64,000 nucleotides of DNA from Thiobacter sp964445085 (GCA_964445085.1 CAYUJV010000001.1:9695-73694), one strand, 5' to 3'. Shown: positions 40,934 through 50,277, counted from the first letter of the stretch. The notes: generated by a model not told the origin, from the sequence alone. A program made the numbers and translations.

Positions 40934-43003
40934 TCAGTGATCAAGGGAATGACAACGCGCCAGCAAGGCCCTCGCCCGCGCGCAGACGTTGTCGACGGTG
41001 AAGCCGTATTCGCGCAGCAGGGCCGCCGCCGGCGCGGAGGCGCCGAAGCGTTCCACGCCGAGGATGTCGCCGCGCGCGCCCACATAGCGCTCCCAGCCTT
41101 GCGGCACGCCCAGTTCCACCGCGAGCCGCGCCGCCACCGAGGGCGGCAGCACCGCATCGCGCTCGGCCTGGGGCAAGGCCTCGAACAGCTCCCAGCTTGG
41201 CATCGACACGCAGCGCACGGCGATGCCCTCCACCTGCAGACGTTGCGCAGCGGCCACGATCAGGCTGACTTCGGAACCGCTGGCGATCAGGATCAGCTCG
41301 GGCCTGCCGTTCGCCGCATCGCTCAACACATAGGCACCGCGCCGCAATCCGTCCGCGGTGGCATAGCGGCTGCGATCGAGTGTGGGCAGTTCCTGCCGGC
41401 TCAGTGCCAGCAGCACCGGCCGGCCGCGGGTTTCCAGCGCGACGCGCCAGGCGACCGCGGTTTCGTTGGCATCGGCGGGACGGATCACGATCAGATTCGG
41501 GATCGCGCGCAGGCTCGCCAGCTGCTCCACCGGCTGGTGGGTGGGGCCGTCCTCGCCCACGGCGATGCTGTCGTGGGTGAAGACATGGATGACGTGCAGA
41601 CCCATCAATGCCGCCAGCCGCAGCGAGGGGCGCATGTAGTCGGAGAAGATGAGGAAGGTGGCGCCATAGGGGATGAAGCCGCCGTGGGCGGCGAGGCCGT
41701 TGACGATGGCGCCCATGGCGTGTTCGCGCACGCCGAAGTGCAGATTGCGTCCGGCATGGCTCCAGTCGCCGGTGGAGCCTTGCCGGTCCGCATCCTCCGC
41801 CGCCGGCGGGTGGAAATCGCCCAGGCCCGCCAGGGCCGTCTTCGTCGACGGGTCGAGGTCGGCGGAGCCGCCGGTCAGCGCCGGCAGCCTGGGCGCGATG
41901 GCATTCATCACCTTGCCGGACGCCTCGCGGGTGGCCAGCCCCTTGGCATCGGCGCCGAAGGCCGGGATGTCCGCATCCCACCCCGGCGGCAGTTCCCCGC
42001 GCAGGCGGTGCTGCAGTTCCTCGGCGAGATCCGGAAATGCCTTGGCGTAGGCACCCAGCGCCGCGTTCCACGCCGCCTCGTGCTGCGCGCCGCGGGTGGC
42101 GATTTCGCGGAAACGCGCCCGCACCGCGTCCGGGATCAGGAAGTCAGGCTCCAGCGGCCAGCCCAGGGCCTGCTTGGTTTTGCGCACGTGCTCTGCGCCG
42201 AGCGGCGAGCCGTGCGCCTTGAAACTGTCCTGTTCGGGCGAGCCGTAGCCGAGGTGCGTGCGCACCAGGATCAGCGACGGCCGCGCCGTTTCCGCCCGCG
42301 CCGCGGCCAGGGCGGCGTCGATGGCGCCAAGGTCGTTGCCGTCGGCCACCGAAACGGTGTGCCAGCCGTAGGCCTCGAACCGGCGGGCGCGGTCTTCGGC
42401 GAAGGTGAGGTCGGTGGCAGCGGCGAGGGTGACGCGGTTGTCGTCGTAGAGACAGATGAGCTTGCCGAGCTTGAGCTGGCCGGCGAGCGAGGCCGCTTCG
42501 GACGCCACGCCCTCCATCAGGTCGCCGTCGCTGACGAGGGCGTAGGTGTGGTGGTCGATGAGCGCGTGGCCGGGGCGGTTGTAGCGTGCCGCGAGCTGCG
42601 CCTCGGCGATCGCCATGCCCACCGCGTTGCCGAAGCCCTGCCCCAAGGGGCCGGTGGTGGTTTCCACGCCCGGCGTGTGTCCGCGCTCGGGATGTCCGGG
42701 CGTCTTGCTGCCCCATTGGCGGAACTGCCGGAGATCGTCCAGCGTGAGGGCGTAGCCGGCCAGGTGCAACAGACCGTAGAGCAGTGCCGAGCCGTGTCCG
42801 GCGGAGAGCACGAAGCGGTCGCGATTGGCCCAGTTCGGATTCTCCGGGTTGACCCTGAGCCAGCGCGCCCACAGCATGTAGGCCATGGGCGCGGCGCCGA
42901 GGGGCAGGCCCGGATGCCCGCTGTTGGCCTGCTGCACCATGTCCAGCGCGAGGAAGCGCAGGGTGTTGATGCACTGCTGGTCGAGCTGCGGTTCGGCTGT
43001 CAT
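40934..43003 (-). CDS. tkt: Transketolase
   Basis: A 689-residue ThDP enzyme. Seen: DMVQQANSGHPGLPLGAAPM at the start, the cofactor motif SDGDLMEGVASEA...LICLYDDN, and the second-domain TFLIFSDYMRPSLRL with HDSIAVGEDGPTHQPVE. It lies 16 bases ahead of pgm. It serves the non-oxidative pentose phosphate pathway or Calvin cycle; no Rubisco is in the window. Confidence 0.95.
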   Translation of the reverse strand: MTAEPQLDQQCINTLRFLALDMVQQANSGHPGLPLGAAPMAYMLWARWLRVNPENPNWANRDRFVLSAGHGSALLYGLLHLAGYALTLDDLRQFRQWGSKTPGHPERGHTPGVETTTGPLGQGFGNAVGMAIAEAQLAARYNRPGHALIDHHTYALVSDGDLMEGVASEAASLAGQLKLGKLICLYDDNRVTLAAATDLTFAEDRARRFEAYGWHTVSVADGNDLGAIDAALAAARAETARPSLILVRTHLGYGSPEQDSFKAHGSPLGAEHVRKTKQALGWPLEPDFLIPDAVRARFREIATRGAQHEAAWNAALGAYAKAFPDLAEELQHRLRGELPPGWDADIPAFGADAKGLATREASGKVMNAIAPRLPALTGGSADLDPSTKTALAGLGDFHPPAAEDADRQGSTGDWSHAGRNLHFGVREHAMGAIVNGLAAHGGFIPYGATFLIFSDYMRPSLRLAALMGLHVIHVFTHDSIAVGEDGPTHQPVEQLASLRAIPNLIVIRPADANETAVAWRVALETRGRPVLLALSRQELPTLDRSRYATADGLRRGAYVLSDAANGRPELILIASGSEVSLIVAAAQRLQVEGIAVRCVSMPSWELFEALPQAERDAVLPPSVAARLAVELGVPQGWERYVGARGDILGVERFGASAPAAALLREYGFTVDNVCARARALLARCHSLDH

Positions 43004-43090
43004 GTTCGTGTTCCTTCGGGCCGTGTTGCTGGCAATGTTGGTCTCAGCATAGGCATCGGCCATCCCGCTTGCCAGCAGGTGCCGCTGCAG

Positions 43091-44539
43091 TCACTTGCCC
43101 GCCGTTGCGAGCACCGGGTTGTGCCAGCCGCCATCGGCCGCAATCAGCGCGTCCGCCTGCTTCGGCCCCCAGCTGCCGCGCCGGTAGGGGTGCGCCGGCT
43201 GGTGCGCCGCCAGGACCGGGTCGACCACGGCCCAGGCCGCCTCGATCGCGTCCTCGCGCGTGAACAGCGCGCCGTTGCCGGCCATGGCGTCACCCAACAG
43301 CCGCGCATAGGGCGGCTGCACCCCCGGCTGCTCCTCCGACAGGTAGAGCTCGCGCTGCTCGCCGACGAATTCCTCGCCCGGGCGCTTGACCCTTGCGGCG
43401 AGGGCGACGGCGGAGTCCGGCGAGATGCGGAAGCGCAGATAATTGGCCCGCCCCCGCGCCGGCATTGAATCGTCGAACAGGCGCTGCGGCGGCGGCTTCA
43501 GTTGCACCAGCACCTCGGCCGCCGTCGCCGCCAGGCATTTGCCGGAACGCAGGTACCACGGCACCCCTTGCCAGCGCCAGGAATCGATGAACAGCCGCAG
43601 GGCGCAGAAGGTCTCGACGTCGGACCCCTTCGCCACGCCCGGCTCCCTGCGGTAGCCGACGTACTGGCCGCGCACCACGTCGTCTGGCCGCAGCGGGCGC
43701 ATGGCCTGGAACACCTTGGCCTTCTCGCTGTGCACGGCGCCATAGCCCTGGTAGGCCGGCGGCTCCATGGCCAGCAGCGCGACGATCTGGAACAAATGAT
43801 TCTGGATCACGTCGCGCAGGCAGCCGGCGCTTTCGTAGAACGCGCCGCGGCCCTTCACGCCGAAGTCCTCGGCCAGGGTGATCTGCACGCTGGAGATGCA
43901 GTTGCGGTTCCAGATCGGCTCGAGGAAGGAATTGGCGAAACGGAAATAGAGGATGTTCATGATCGCCTCCTTTCCGAGATAGTGGTCGATGCGGAAGATC
44001 GCATCCTCCGCGAACACCGACCGCGCGATGCGGTTGAGCTCCCGCGCCGAAGCCAGATCGCGCCCGAACGGCTTTTCGACGATCACGCGCCCTCCATCGG
44101 CCAGCCCCGCCGCCCCGAGCCCCTTGATCACCGTGGCGAACAGCGCGGGCGGGATGGCAAGGTAGTGTGCCGGGCGCCGGGCATTGCCCAGGACCTGTTT
44201 GAGCGCCTGGAACGTCGCGGGCTCGTTGTAGTCGCCGCCCACGTACCGGAGCAGCGACAGGAGATGGTCGAGGGCGGCGCGGTCGTCGATCTTCCCGGCT
44301 TGCCTGATGCCGTCCGCCACCCGCCTGCGCAGCTGCGCCAGGCTCCACGGCGAACCCGCGACCCCGACCACCGGCACATCGAGCGTGCCGCTCCTCGCCA
44401 TCGCATAGAGCGCCGGAAAAATCATCTTGTGGGCGAGATCGCCGGTGACGCCGAAAACCACCAGCGCATCGGCCGGCATCAGGCGGCTGTGGGTATTGAG
44501 CATCGCGGCGCCTTGCTTTCCTTCGAGTTCGCGCAGCAT
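43091..44539 (-). CDS. zwf: Glucose-6-phosphate dehydrogenase
   Basis: A 482-residue Zwf that makes NADPH from glucose-6-phosphate. Seen: a coenzyme loop GVTGDLAHKM (GASGDL in most relatives), EKPFGRDL, and the active-site RIDHYLGKE. ATGs at 44539 and 44503 both lack a strong ribosome site. The upstream spacer holds an 8-bp hairpin at 44577-44599 without a T-run. First gene of a sugar block next to nifA. Confidence 0.93.
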   Translation of the reverse strand: MLRELEGKQGAAMLNTHSRLMPADALVVFGVTGDLAHKMIFPALYAMARSGTLDVPVVGVAGSPWSLAQLRRRVADGIRQAGKIDDRAALDHLLSLLRYVGGDYNEPATFQALKQVLGNARRPAHYLAIPPALFATVIKGLGAAGLADGGRVIVEKPFGRDLASARELNRIARSVFAEDAIFRIDHYLGKEAIMNILYFRFANSFLEPIWNRNCISSVQITLAEDFGVKGRGAFYESAGCLRDVIQNHLFQIVALLAMEPPAYQGYGAVHSEKAKVFQAMRPLRPDDVVRGQYVGYRREPGVAKGSDVETFCALRLFIDSWRWQGVPWYLRSGKCLAATAAEVLVQLKPPPQRLFDDSMPARGRANYLRFRISPDSAVALAARVKRPGEEFVGEQRELYLSEEQPGVQPPYARLLGDAMAGNGALFTREDAIEAAWAVVDPVLAAHQPAHPYRRGSWGPKQADALIAADGGWHNPVLATAGK

Positions 44540-44636
44540 GGGGTACTACATGAGTACACTCGGCGCCAGGGAAGTTCCGGCCTGCGGGCCTCAGGCCGGC
44601 GGGGCGCCGGTTGGGCACCAGGGAAACCGCCGGCTT

Positions 44637-46049
44637 TCACATGAGTTTAGCCAACACCAACAGAGCCCGCTCCAGACGCGCGTCCCATGTGCGGGCGCTG
44701 GAGAGACGCACAAAATGCCCATACTTGCCGCTCGCCGAGAAAATCGGGCCGGGCGCGGTACTCACTCCTTCACGGAGCGCACGGCGTGCCAGATTGAAAC
44801 TGTCTGTTCCCTCCGGCAACTCTACCCACAGGACAAAACCGCCCCGCGGCTGTGAGATGCGCGTTCCGTCCGGAAAAATCCCCATGACAGCATCGCTCAT
44901 GCGCGCCACAGCACTCGCATATCGGCCACGCACCTCGCGCAGGTAACGCTCATAGCGGCCGCTTGCCAGCAACTCAGCCACGGCCAGCTGCGGCGCGGTG
45001 GGACTTGCGATACTGGTGACATATTTCAGATATTCGATGCGTTCCCGCCGCGCCCCGGTTGCCGCCACCCAGCCGACGCGCAATCCGGGCGCCAGCGTCT
45101 TCGAAAACGAACTGCAATAGAGGATGTCCGCGCGGGGGGCGAGGCTCTTGCAAGTCGCTGGCCGGCGCTGGTCGAACCCAAGGTCGCCGTACACGTCATC
45201 CTCGATGAGGGGCACCTTGTGCTTGCCGAGCAGGCGAACCAGAGCACGCTTGGCCTCGTCCGACATGCAGCAGCCGAGCGGATTGCTGTAATTCGGGGAA
45301 AGCACGCAGGCTTTCACCGGCCAGCGATCAAGCGCGAAGGCCAGGGTGTCGAGCACAATGCCGTCGCGCGGGTGAGACGGGATTTCCAGTGCTTCCAGCC
45401 CGAGCGACTCCAATACATGCAACAGGCCATAGAACGTCGGTGATTCAACGGCAACGATATCGCCCGGCTCGGTCACCGCTCGCAATGCGAGGCTCAGCGC
45501 CTCCTGGCAGCCGGTGGTGATGACGACGTCGTCAGCCGAAACGGAGCTTCCCGATTCGCTCATGCGCCGGGCGATCTGGCGGCGCAATTCCGGCGCGCCG
45601 GGTGGCATCATGTAGCCGGCAGCCTGAACGCGCTGGCTGTGCATGACGTGGGACAGCGCCCGCGCAATCGCCTGGGTCGGCAGAAATGACGGATCGGGCA
45701 CTGCCGCGCCGAGCTGCACGATACCCGGATCGTTGGCTGCCTTGATCAGGGCCATCGCCATCGCCTGCCCGGTAACAAGCCTTGGCGGTGTCGCCTTCGC
45801 GGTGGTTTGCGGCTCAATGGGATGAATGGCCTGGCGCGCGCTCACGTAATAGCCAGAACGTGGCCGCGCCTCGATATGTCCCTTATCAGCAAGCATCTGG
45901 TAGGCAGCGACTGCCGTGGCCACGCTCACGCCACGGCTGCGTGCAAGGCCACGCACACCGGGCAGGCGGTCACCCGGGACATACACCCCGCGGGCAATGT
46001 GTTGCGCGATCTCCTCAGCGACCTGCTGATAGAGCAATTCCATGGACAT
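44637..46049 (-). CDS. MocR-type GntR/aminotransferase regulator
   Basis: A 470-residue MocR-family regulator. A GntR winged helix covers residues 1-75 (YQQVAEEIAQHIARGVYVPGDRLPGVR). An aminotransferase-like domain follows, with the PLP Lys in SSFSKTLAPG and LSPNYSNPLG. Such proteins sense a metabolite through PLP and usually control the divergent gene, here a cupin. Repeated CTGTA boxes in the shared upstream region support this. Confidence 0.92.
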   Translation of the reverse strand: MSMELLYQQVAEEIAQHIARGVYVPGDRLPGVRGLARSRGVSVATAVAAYQMLADKGHIEARPRSGYYVSARQAIHPIEPQTTAKATPPRLVTGQAMAMALIKAANDPGIVQLGAAVPDPSFLPTQAIARALSHVMHSQRVQAAGYMMPPGAPELRRQIARRMSESGSSVSADDVVITTGCQEALSLALRAVTEPGDIVAVESPTFYGLLHVLESLGLEALEIPSHPRDGIVLDTLAFALDRWPVKACVLSPNYSNPLGCCMSDEAKRALVRLLGKHKVPLIEDDVYGDLGFDQRRPATCKSLAPRADILYCSSFSKTLAPGLRVGWVAATGARRERIEYLKYVTSIASPTAPQLAVAELLASGRYERYLREVRGRYASAVARMSDAVMGIFPDGTRISQPRGGFVLWVELPEGTDSFNLARRALREGVSTAPGPIFSASGKYGHFVRLSSARTWDARLERALLVLAKLM

Positions 46050-46081
46050 CTCCCAGGCAGTACAGAACCCAGCGACACAAC

Positions 46082-46140
46082 ATGTACAGCAATCAAACCA
46101 TCGAATCTGTACCGCAACTAAATATCAAAGCTGAATCTGT
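46082..46140. promoter_or_regulatory. Repeated operator boxes between mocR-type gene and cupin gene
   Basis: GAATCTGT occurs at 46103-46110 and again at 46133-46140, exactly 30 bases apart, and an inverted ATGTACAG lies at 46082-46089. Direct repeats in phase plus one inverted box are typical of MocR operators. The stretch is AT-rich compared with the flanks. Confidence 0.55.
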
Positions 46141-46201
46141 ATTGTTAATCACTTTGGCCTCTAAACTGGAGCAAGTCAACCAATGCCAGGGGTACAAGCG
46201 A

Positions 46202-46678
46202 ATGACAAAAGATGGCCTTGTTGCAATCAATGCGGGTGAAGCACCTTTGCGTGCCAGGCCTTCGGTCTACCCGCCGATGCTGGCAGCCAGAGTCAAGGGG
46301 CGAGAGAAGCGCTCCCTCGGTGATCCATTTGGCTTGAGCCACTTTGGCGTCAATCTGACCCGGCTCCCTCCTGGCGCAGCTTCCTCGTTGCGACACGCCC
46401 ACACAAGGCAGGACGAATTCGTCTACGTCCTCCAGGGAAATCCGACCCTGCATACCAATGAGGGCAAGCTGGAGCTGCGCCCCGGGATGTGCGCGGGCTT
46501 CAAGGCCGGGACCGGAAATGCCCATTCGCTGATCAATGAAACCGTCGAAGACGTTATTTTCCTGGAGATCGGCGATAGAACGGATGGGGACGAAGTAATC
46601 TATCCGGACGACGATTTGATGGCGCGCTTTGCCGGTGGCGCATGGGCCTTCTCCCACAAGGATGGAACACCCTATTGA
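46202..46678 (+). CDS. Cupin domain protein
   Basis: A 158-residue single-domain cupin. The metal-binding motif is RHAHTRQDEFVYVLQG followed by the second motif around GNAHSLIN. The substrate is unknown. It is divergent from the MocR-type regulator, its likely controller. The frame is open far upstream, but the ATG at 46202 gives the compact cupin and clears the operator region. Confidence 0.85.
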   Translation: MTKDGLVAINAGEAPLRARPSVYPPMLAARVKGREKRSLGDPFGLSHFGVNLTRLPPGAASSLRHAHTRQDEFVYVLQGNPTLHTNEGKLELRPGMCAGFKAGTGNAHSLINETVEDVIFLEIGDRTDGDEVIYPDDDLMARFAGGAWAFSHKDGTPY

Positions 46679-46725
46679 TTGCCCGCCTTCATTCGCCAAA
46701 CCAAGCAATGCGTGCGGCCAGGTGA

Positions 46726-46896
46726 ATGGATCCCGAGGAGGCAGGACGCCGAGCAACACGCCGTACCGAGGGCGGCTCCATCGATATCGAGTATTACGCC
46801 AAACGAGCACGGAAACTGCGTACCCGACAGATGGGGCTGTGGTTGCGCTGGCTGATGAGCCTGGCTTCCCGGCTTGGAAGGGGGCTCAAACAATGA
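46726..46896 (+). CDS. Possible small basic protein (56 residues)
   Basis: An open frame MDPEEAGRRATRR...SIDIEYYAKRARKLRTRQ ending in a hydrophobic and basic helix (LWLRWLMSLASRLGRGL). It has AGGTG a few bases before the ATG. The pattern resembles small cationic proteins with a YYxxRARxLR motif found in many proteobacteria. It fills most of the 305-base gap between the cupin and NTF2-like genes; nothing else is seen there. Confidence 0.45.
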   Translation: MDPEEAGRRATRRTEGGSIDIEYYAKRARKLRTRQMGLWLRWLMSLASRLGRGLKQ

Positions 46897-46983
46897 GACG
46901 GCGGACCCTCATGGTGATGCGAGCGCATTGGCAACGCCCGTCCGCGGATTTGACAGCTGCCAACAGACAAAGGAGGGCAGAAC

Positions 46984-47352
46984 ATGACATCACTGGCCCC
47001 ACGACAGCCGCGTGAATTCGCCGAACGCTGGATCGAGGCCTGGAACCGCCATGACCTCGATGCGGTACTCGCGCTCTTTAGTGACGATTTCGAATTCTCT
47101 TCGCCATTGATCCAGACGTTTGCAGGTGAGTCCTCGGGCCGCCTGATCGGCAAGAACGCCGTGCGGACATACTGGCAGACCGGCCTGTCTCGCCTGCCCG
47201 ATCTCCATTTCGAGCTGGTCGACGTGCTGCTCAGCATGGACAGCTTGGCGATTCTGTATCAAGGCCATCGTGGGATTACAGCAGAGGTGCTCACTTTCGG
47301 ACCAGACGGCCGCGCAGTGCGTGGGCAGGCCTTTTACCTAGCGGGCACGTAA
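46984..47352 (+). CDS. NTF2/SnoaL-like protein
   Basis: A 122-residue single-domain protein of the SnoaL/NTF2 superfamily: FAERWIEAWNRHDLDAVLALFSDDFEFSSP is the signature start, then RTYWQTGLSRLPDLHFEL. Members are isomerases, hydrolases or non-catalytic binders; the substrate cannot be told. The start follows an AAAGGAGG site. Confidence 0.85.
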   Translation: MTSLAPRQPREFAERWIEAWNRHDLDAVLALFSDDFEFSSPLIQTFAGESSGRLIGKNAVRTYWQTGLSRLPDLHFELVDVLLSMDSLAILYQGHRGITAEVLTFGPDGRAVRGQAFYLAGT

Positions 47353-47498
47353 TGCTTGTCTTTGGACCTCACCGCCCCCTCGGCGCCGCGAAGCGGCGCG
47401 GACAAGCGGGCCGTCGCCAGCCTCGCCCGCGTCAAAGGATTTGATCGCTCCACCCCGCGCATCGAGGTCTGAGGGCCGGCGCCACCCGTGACGGAAAC

Positions 47499-48098
47499 AT
47501 GATTTATCCGGCCGATACCCTTTTGGGACTGATGTCGTACACCGTGGTCATGACGATCACCCCGGGGCCGAACAATCTTCTGCTGTTGTCTTCGGGTTTG
47601 AACTTCGGGCTGCGCCGCACCGGTTGGCATATGGCGGGCATCCTGTCCGGCGTACTGCTGCAAATCTGCATCACTGGCGTTGGATTGGGGGCGCTGTTCG
47701 CCCTGGTGCCTGAATTGCAAACCCTGCTCAAAATGGCAGGCAGTCTTTACATGATCTGGCTTGCGCGAAGGCTATGGCTCACGGACACACTGCAAGCTGC
47801 CTCCGCGACCCAAGGCATCGGGTACGTGGAGGCGCTGGTCTTCCAGTTCGTGAACCCGAAGACCTGGATCATGGCCACCACCGTGATCGCTGTCTTCGTG
47901 CCCGCAGGCGATAGCTACGGCGAACGGGTCGTGATGTCGGGTTTGGTCTTCGTTGGCGTCGCGCTGCCATGCATCAGTGTGTGGGCGGCAAGTGGCGCCG
48001 GGTTACGCGCGTGCATAGAAGAATCCGCGGCATTGCGGCAGATAAATCGTGGCTTGGCTTTCCTGTCAGCCGTGACTGCGGGCCTGTTCTGGATTTAG
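47499..48098 (+). CDS. LysE/RhtB-family exporter
   Basis: A 199-residue inner-membrane protein with about six hydrophobic segments. The N-terminal signature MTITPGPNNLLLLSSGLNFGLRR and the QFVNPKTWIM motif mark an amino-acid exporter of the LysE/RhtB family. It shares orientation with its neighbours but is 146 bases from the NTF2-like gene, so co-transcription is uncertain. Confidence 0.9.
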   Translation: MIYPADTLLGLMSYTVVMTITPGPNNLLLLSSGLNFGLRRTGWHMAGILSGVLLQICITGVGLGALFALVPELQTLLKMAGSLYMIWLARRLWLTDTLQAASATQGIGYVEALVFQFVNPKTWIMATTVIAVFVPAGDSYGERVVMSGLVFVGVALPCISVWAASGAGLRACIEESAALRQINRGLAFLSAVTAGLFWI

Positions 48099-48212
48099 CT
48101 GAGCGCATGTATGCACAGTTCACATACGAACAAGGCTAGACGGACGGCGTTTACAGCCTGGCGCCTGAGCCGCGTATTTCAGTCATCCAGCACCACTTCG
48201 TCAGGAGAAATT

Positions 48213-48689
48213 ATGACCGCCAGGCTTCCCACCCTCGATTACCTGCAACAACTGGTGTCCGGCACCTTGCCAGCCGGCACCATCTCGGAAATGCGATATC
48301 CGACCGCCATCTCGCAGTTGCTGGGTTTCCGGATCGTCGATATAGGGAAGGCATATGCCCGCCTGGAAATGGATGTCGACGCCGATATTCACGGCAACCA
48401 GCAAGGCACGGTGCATGGCGGTCTCTTGAGCGAGTTGGCTGACGCCACCATTGGCACGGCCCACTCGACTGCCATCGAATCGGGCGAGACCTTCACGAGC
48501 ATCGATCTTCGAGTCAGCTTCTTCCGGCCGGTGTGGAAGTCTGTTCTGACCGCCACGGCCCGCCCTGTCCAGATCGGTCGGACCATTACTCATTATCAGT
48601 GTGAAATTGCCCGTGAAGACGGCAAGCTGATCGCCATGGCTGCCGGAACAGTCATGACGCTGCGGGGCAGTGCCGCCACAGGGCGCTAA
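48213..48689 (+). CDS. PaaI-type hotdog thioesterase
   Basis: A 158-residue hotdog-fold acyl-CoA thioesterase. The family motif GTVHGGLLSELADATIG with the catalytic Asp is seen, followed by SIDLRVSFFRPV. The ATG at 48213 follows AGGAGAAATT; the longer frame from 48111 is upstream spacer. The 226 bases after it, up to the ammonium transporter gene, contain no recognised feature. Confidence 0.88.
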   Translation: MTARLPTLDYLQQLVSGTLPAGTISEMRYPTAISQLLGFRIVDIGKAYARLEMDVDADIHGNQQGTVHGGLLSELADATIGTAHSTAIESGETFTSIDLRVSFFRPVWKSVLTATARPVQIGRTITHYQCEIAREDGKLIAMAAGTVMTLRGSAATGR

Positions 48690-48915
48690 CGTCGTACAAG
48701 CCCAACAGAGGGGTCGGGAACGTGCCCGCGGCCGCCGCTCACGACGATACGCCGCCAAGGCCCGGCAAAGCGGGCACTCCAGGTCTCAGCCGGTCGCCCG
48801 TTGCAGGCGTAGCCGGCCGACATCGGCGCTGCATCGTGAGGATGCCTAGCGCCACGCTCGGGCCCAACGGCGACAACTGCTTTTGGTTTGAGTCCGTGTT
48901 TTCCAGAGACAGGCC

Positions 48916-50118
48916 CTACCAGGCCGATTCCTTCTCCGGCGTGGAGGAAATCCTGTGGATCGAGAGGTCGGCGCCATTGAACTCCTGCTCCTGATCGAGG
49001 CGGATGCCGACGGTGGCCTTGAGCAGGCCATACACCAGGAAGCCGCCGACCAGGGCGATGGCGACGCCCAGCAGTGTCCCCGCGATCTGCGCGCCCAGCG
49101 TCACGCCGCCCAGGCCGCCCATGGCCTTGAGGCCGAAGATGCCGGCGGCGATGCCGCCCCGGGCGCCGCACAGGCCGTGCAGCGGCCATACGCCGAGGAC
49201 GTCGTCGATCTTCCATTTGTTCTGGGTCAAGGTGAACATCCAGACGAACAGCCCGCCGGCGATGCCGCCGGTCACCAGCGCGCCCACCGGGTGCATGATG
49301 TCGGAGCCGGCGCACACCGCCACCAGTCCCGCCAGCGGGCCGTTGTGCACGAAGCCCGGGTCGTTGCGGCCGGCGAGCAGGGCCGCCAGGGTGCCGCCGA
49401 CCATGGCCATGAGCGAGTTCACGGCCACGAGGCCGCTGATCTTGTCGATGGCCTGGGCCGACATGACGTTGAAGCCGAACCAGCCGACGGTCAGGATCCA
49501 CGCGCCGAGGGCGAGGAAAGGAATGCTCGACGGGGGATGCGCGGTCATCGCGCCGTCCTTGCGGTAGCGCCCGTGACGGGCCCCCAGCATCAGCACGGCG
49601 GCAAGCCCGATCCAGCCGCCCACGGCGTGCACCACCACCGACCCGGCGAAGTCATGGAACTCGGCGCCCAGGGTCGCCGCCGACCAGCCCTGGAAGCCGA
49701 GGTTCCGGTTCCAGACCAGGCCCTCGAAGAACGGATAGACGAAGCCCACGAGCAGGAAGGTCGCGGCAAGCTGCGGATGGAATTTGGCGCGCTCGGCAAT
49801 GCCGCCCGAGACGATGGCCGGGATGGCTGCGGCGAAGGTAAGCAGGAAGAAGAACTTGACGAGTTCGTAGCCGTTTTTCTGCGCGAGCACCTCGGCACCG
49901 GACAGGAAGTGCACGCCGTAGGCGATGCCGTAGCCGATGAAGAAGTAGGCGACGGTCGATACGCAGAAATCGGTGAGAATCTTGACCAGCGCATTCACCT
50001 GATTTTTCTGGCGCACCGTCCCCAGCTCGAGGAAGGCGAATCCGGCGTGCATTGCCAGGACCATGACGGCCCCCAGCAGCACGAAAAGTGTGTCCGTCCC
50101 CAATTTCACGGCATCCAT
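48916..50118 (-). CDS. amt: Ammonium transporter
   Basis: A 400-residue Amt/MEP channel with about eleven membrane segments. The twin His are in DFAGSVVVHAVGG and VWPLHGLCGARGG. The N-terminus lacks the signal peptide of E. coli AmtB and matches the AGFAFLELGTVRQKN subgroup. The C-terminal GADLSIH segment is the GlnK-docking region. Amt-GlnK complexes sequester DraG in other diazotrophs, so this gene may affect the DraTG switch. No glnK is adjacent. Confidence 0.94.
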   Translation of the reverse strand: MDAVKLGTDTLFVLLGAVMVLAMHAGFAFLELGTVRQKNQVNALVKILTDFCVSTVAYFFIGYGIAYGVHFLSGAEVLAQKNGYELVKFFFLLTFAAAIPAIVSGGIAERAKFHPQLAATFLLVGFVYPFFEGLVWNRNLGFQGWSAATLGAEFHDFAGSVVVHAVGGWIGLAAVLMLGARHGRYRKDGAMTAHPPSSIPFLALGAWILTVGWFGFNVMSAQAIDKISGLVAVNSLMAMVGGTLAALLAGRNDPGFVHNGPLAGLVAVCAGSDIMHPVGALVTGGIAGGLFVWMFTLTQNKWKIDDVLGVWPLHGLCGARGGIAAGIFGLKAMGGLGGVTLGAQIAGTLLGVAIALVGGFLVYGLLKATVGIRLDQEQEFNGADLSIHRISSTPEKESAW

Positions 50119-50151
50119 GGCTGAGCTCCCGAAAAAAATTCACCAACCCTA

Positions 50152-50167
50152 AGCAAGTTTTGTTCCG
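50152..50167 (-). promoter_or_regulatory. Sigma-54 promoter of amt
   Basis: On the minus strand this reads CGGAAC-AAAAC-TTGCT, with an intact GG-N10-GC core, 34 bases before the amt ATG. Confidence 0.75.
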
Positions 50168-50241
50168 TTTTCGCAACTCGCTGTAGATACGGTATTTTCT
50201 GGGTTTTTTTTGGGCGTCTGGGCAAGGCGTACGATCCATTC

Positions 50242-50277
50242 TGGTGCGCCGACAAAAAATCTGCCCCGCTTTGGTGC
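50242..50277. promoter_or_regulatory. Two NtrC-like half-sites upstream of amt
   Basis: TGGTGC occurs at 50242-50247 and 50272-50277, thirty bases apart. Each is half of the NtrC consensus TGCACC-N5-GGTGCA. Neither partner half is well kept. Confidence 0.45.

Noticed and set aside
36604..41001. Very long plus-strand open frame (1465 codons) across the glgP-pgm region
   Set aside because: It is antisense to clear glgP, pgm and tkt genes; its translation is Arg/His/Gly-rich with no domain. GC-rich third positions create such shadows.
44577..44599. 8-bp hairpin between the MocR-type gene and zwf as terminator
   Set aside because: No T-run follows in either direction; too weak to call.
46629..47015. 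128-codon plus-strand frame overlapping the cupin end and the NTF2-like start
   Set aside because: Overlaps two better-supported genes in other frames and has no domain pattern.
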